A stretch of DNA of 6,810 bases from CANLWN01 sp039815505 (lineage in GTDB: Bacteria; Bacteroidota; Bacteroidia; Flavobacteriales; Flavobacteriaceae): assembly GCA_039815505.1 (NCBI GenBank), contig JBCBZE010000190.1:1-6810 (forward strand), given 5' to 3'. The notes beneath the pieces are model-generated. The model saw nothing but the letters and a program-made list of their open reading frames with translations, was not told the DNA's origin and searched no databases. Positions 5,592 through 6,810 of this stretch are shown here, piece after piece (the first letter of the stretch is position 1; every line of letters starts with the position of its first letter). The position numbers and the translations under genes are program-made.

Positions 5592-5599
5592 CAAAGATA
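5592..5599 (-). promoter_or_regulatory. -7 promoter element of the four-cysteine protein gene
   Basis: On the minus strand TATCTTTG (5599 to 5592) matches TAnnTTTG exactly and ends 18 nt before the ATG at 5573, almost the same spacing as at queD. A partial -33 element TTTA lies 20 nt further upstream (5623 to 5620). It sits in the 60-bp gap after the recJ stop, so the gene need not depend on recJ transcription, and it argues against the upstream TTG start. Confidence 0.5.
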
Positions 5600-5633
5600 T
5601 TAATTTTATTTAGACTTATTAAAAATAATAATG

Positions 5634-6810
5634 TTAATGTAAATCCCTAAATTTTAATTGTAGACTCACATTACCCTGCCACTCGTTTTCATCAATGGAA
5701 AAAACAGCATCAAACGGCTTCTTGTTAGCTACCTTGCCAAGCTTGTCACCCATGTTGAATCCTATCCCCCCTATTGGCAATGAATCCTTTTGGGCGACCG
5801 ATAATCTTAAATGTTTCCCTTCCTCTCCTACACCCTTTGCATAACCAGTATCCATTAGACCTTCCGCCATAAAAACCGGGGTCATATTCCCAGGGCCAAA
5901 AGGGGCAAATTGTTTTAAAATGCGCATTAACTTGGGCGTAATTTGATCTAATCTTATTTGCGCATCTATTTTAATTTCTGGTGTCAACAGATGCGGGTCA
6001 ATCGTTTCTGAAACTACCTTTTCAAATTGTCTTTTAAAAGTTTCATATTGTTCTTCCTGCAGCGTGAGGCCGGCCGCATATTTGTGCCCTCCAAACTGCT
6101 CAATACAGTCGGCACAAGCTTGAAGGGCGTTGTACACATCAAATCCTCTTACGGAACGGGCTGAAGCCGCCAACTTATCACCACTTTTGGTAAACACCAA
6201 AGTGGGGCGATAATAGGTCTCCGTAAGCCGGGAAGCCACGATGCCTATGACGCCTTTATGCCAAGAATCTTTGTAAACTACTGATGTAAAGCGTTTTTCC
6301 TCTTCATTTTCCTGTATCTGTGCCAAGGCTTCTTGGGTAATTTCCTGGTCCAAATTTTTACGGTCCAGATTAAACCGTTCTATTTCCAAGGCAAACTTTT
6401 CTGCCTGCGCCGGATTGGTTTCGGTAAGGAGATTCACGGCATGTTGACCATGTTTCATACGTCCGGCGGCATTGATTCGGGGGGCAATAATAAAGACTAC
6501 ATCGGTAATGGTCAATTCCCGTTTTTTAACCTGATCCACAATCGCCTTAAACCCAATTCTGGGATGGGTATTGATTACCTTAAGCCCGTAATGTGCCAAC
6601 ACCCTGTTCTCTCCCGTAATCGGAACAATGTCCGCGCCAATAGCGGTGGCTACCAAATCCAAATAAGGTAACATGTCATCAAGGGTGTCATCCCTGCTTG
6701 AACCCAACGCCTGTATCAGTTTAAAGCCCACGCCACATCCACATAATTCATCATAGGGATAGGTACAATCAGCACGTTTTGGATCCAAAACAGCAACGGC
6801 ATCGGGCAAA
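5634..6810 (-). CDS. recJ: Single-stranded-DNA-specific exonuclease RecJ, C-terminal part
   Basis: The last 392 or so residues of RecJ, a 5'-3' single-stranded DNA exonuclease of recombination and mismatch/base-excision repair, are present; the start lies beyond the right edge. The first in-window codon is TTG (Leu), an internal residue of LPDAVAVLDPKR. Visible segments in order are CGCGVGFKL (about 23-31), LDLVATAIGADIVP (50-63, an acidic metal-binding motif), IAPRINAAGRM (108-118), the DHHA1 domain from about 176 with SARSVRGFDVYNAL (216-229) and the signature FGGHKYAAG (239-247), and a C-terminal OB-like DNA-binding domain with FAPFGPGN (301-308). The catalytic DHH motif is outside the window. 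RecJ of this phylum is typically about 570 residues, so roughly 175 are missing. The reading frame is intact to the TAA at 5634. Confidence 0.95.
   Translation of the reverse strand, partial: LPDAVAVLDPKRADCTYPYDELCGCGVGFKLIQALGSSRDDTLDDMLPYLDLVATAIGADIVPITGENRVLAHYGLKVINTHPRIGFKAIVDQVKKRELTITDVVFIIAPRINAAGRMKHGQHAVNLLTETNPAQAEKFALEIERFNLDRKNLDQEITQEALAQIQENEEEKRFTSVVYKDSWHKGVIGIVASRLTETYYRPTLVFTKSGDKLAASARSVRGFDVYNALQACADCIEQFGGHKYAAGLTLQEEQYETFKRQFEKVVSETIDPHLLTPEIKIDAQIRLDQITPKLMRILKQFAPFGPGNMTPVFMAEGLMDTGYAKGVGEEGKHLRLSVAQKDSLPIGGIGFNMGDKLGKVANKKPFDAVFSIDENEWQGNVSLQLKFRDLH
6181..6205. repeat. Strong intragenic hairpin in recJ
   Basis: CCACTTT (6181-6187) pairs with AAAGTGG (6199-6205), and after one bulged T the three bases GGT pair with ACC around the loop AAAC. 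That is ten pairs with a single bulge, in the codons for PTLVFTKSG at the start of the DHHA1 domain. It may be chance or an mRNA structure. Confidence 0.45.

Noticed and set aside
5574..5594. Upstream TTG start of the four-cysteine protein
   Set aside because: The TTG lies inside the perfect -7 promoter element, so it would not be on the transcript from that promoter.
6333..6671. 112-codon plus-strand frame opposite recJ
   Set aside because: It is antisense to conserved RecJ motifs, Gly/Asn/Ile-rich as expected for a shadow frame.

Overview
The window looks like ordinary core chromosome of a Bacteroidota bacterium, most likely a member of the Flavobacteriaceae. Three things point there. Two genes are preceded by perfect matches to the TAnnTTTG -7 element typical of this phylum, and the tRNA has a near match. 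The LpxH-type phosphoesterase has the SDNHLGAP opening I associate with Bacteroidota. Intergenic DNA is AT-rich and Shine-Dalgarno sequences are not obvious. I see no insertion sequence, integrase, CRISPR array, phage gene or toxin-antitoxin pair.

Layout from left to right. The window opens in the 3' end of a minus-strand tRNA-Ala(GGC) with a recognisable promoter at 88-118. Next is a minus-strand tandem universal stress protein gene (148-948). A 56-bp divergent gap separates it from a plus-strand run: a GNAT acetyltransferase (1005-1505), a DinF-like MATE transporter starting 13 nt later at a TTG codon (1519-2853), a crotonase-fold enoyl-CoA hydratase/isomerase (2899-3666), an unlisted 37-residue single-pass membrane protein (3713-3826), queD for queuosine precursor synthesis (3886-4335, own promoter), and lpxH for lipid A synthesis (4423-5196). 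lpxH converges on a minus-strand pair: a small four-cysteine protein of unknown function (5217-5573, own promoter) and the C-terminal two thirds of recJ (5634-6810), which runs off the right edge. A long hairpin covers both stop codons at the convergent junction and is a plausible two-way terminator.

The genes do not form one pathway. They are housekeeping functions (tRNA, tRNA modification, lipid A, DNA repair, stress response, efflux, acyl-CoA metabolism) packed closely with gaps mostly under 100 bp. The only candidates for co-transcription are GNAT-MATE (13-nt gap), MATE-crotonase (45-nt gap) and recJ with the small cysteine protein.

I found no evidence of a new multi-gene system. The points most worth a second look are two unusually good inverted repeats inside the MATE gene (an 11-bp perfect stem 40 nt after the TTG start, and a 24-bp perfect palindrome at the middle of the gene), the unlisted small membrane protein, the four-cysteine protein, and a dyad that exactly fills the spacer of the tRNA promoter.
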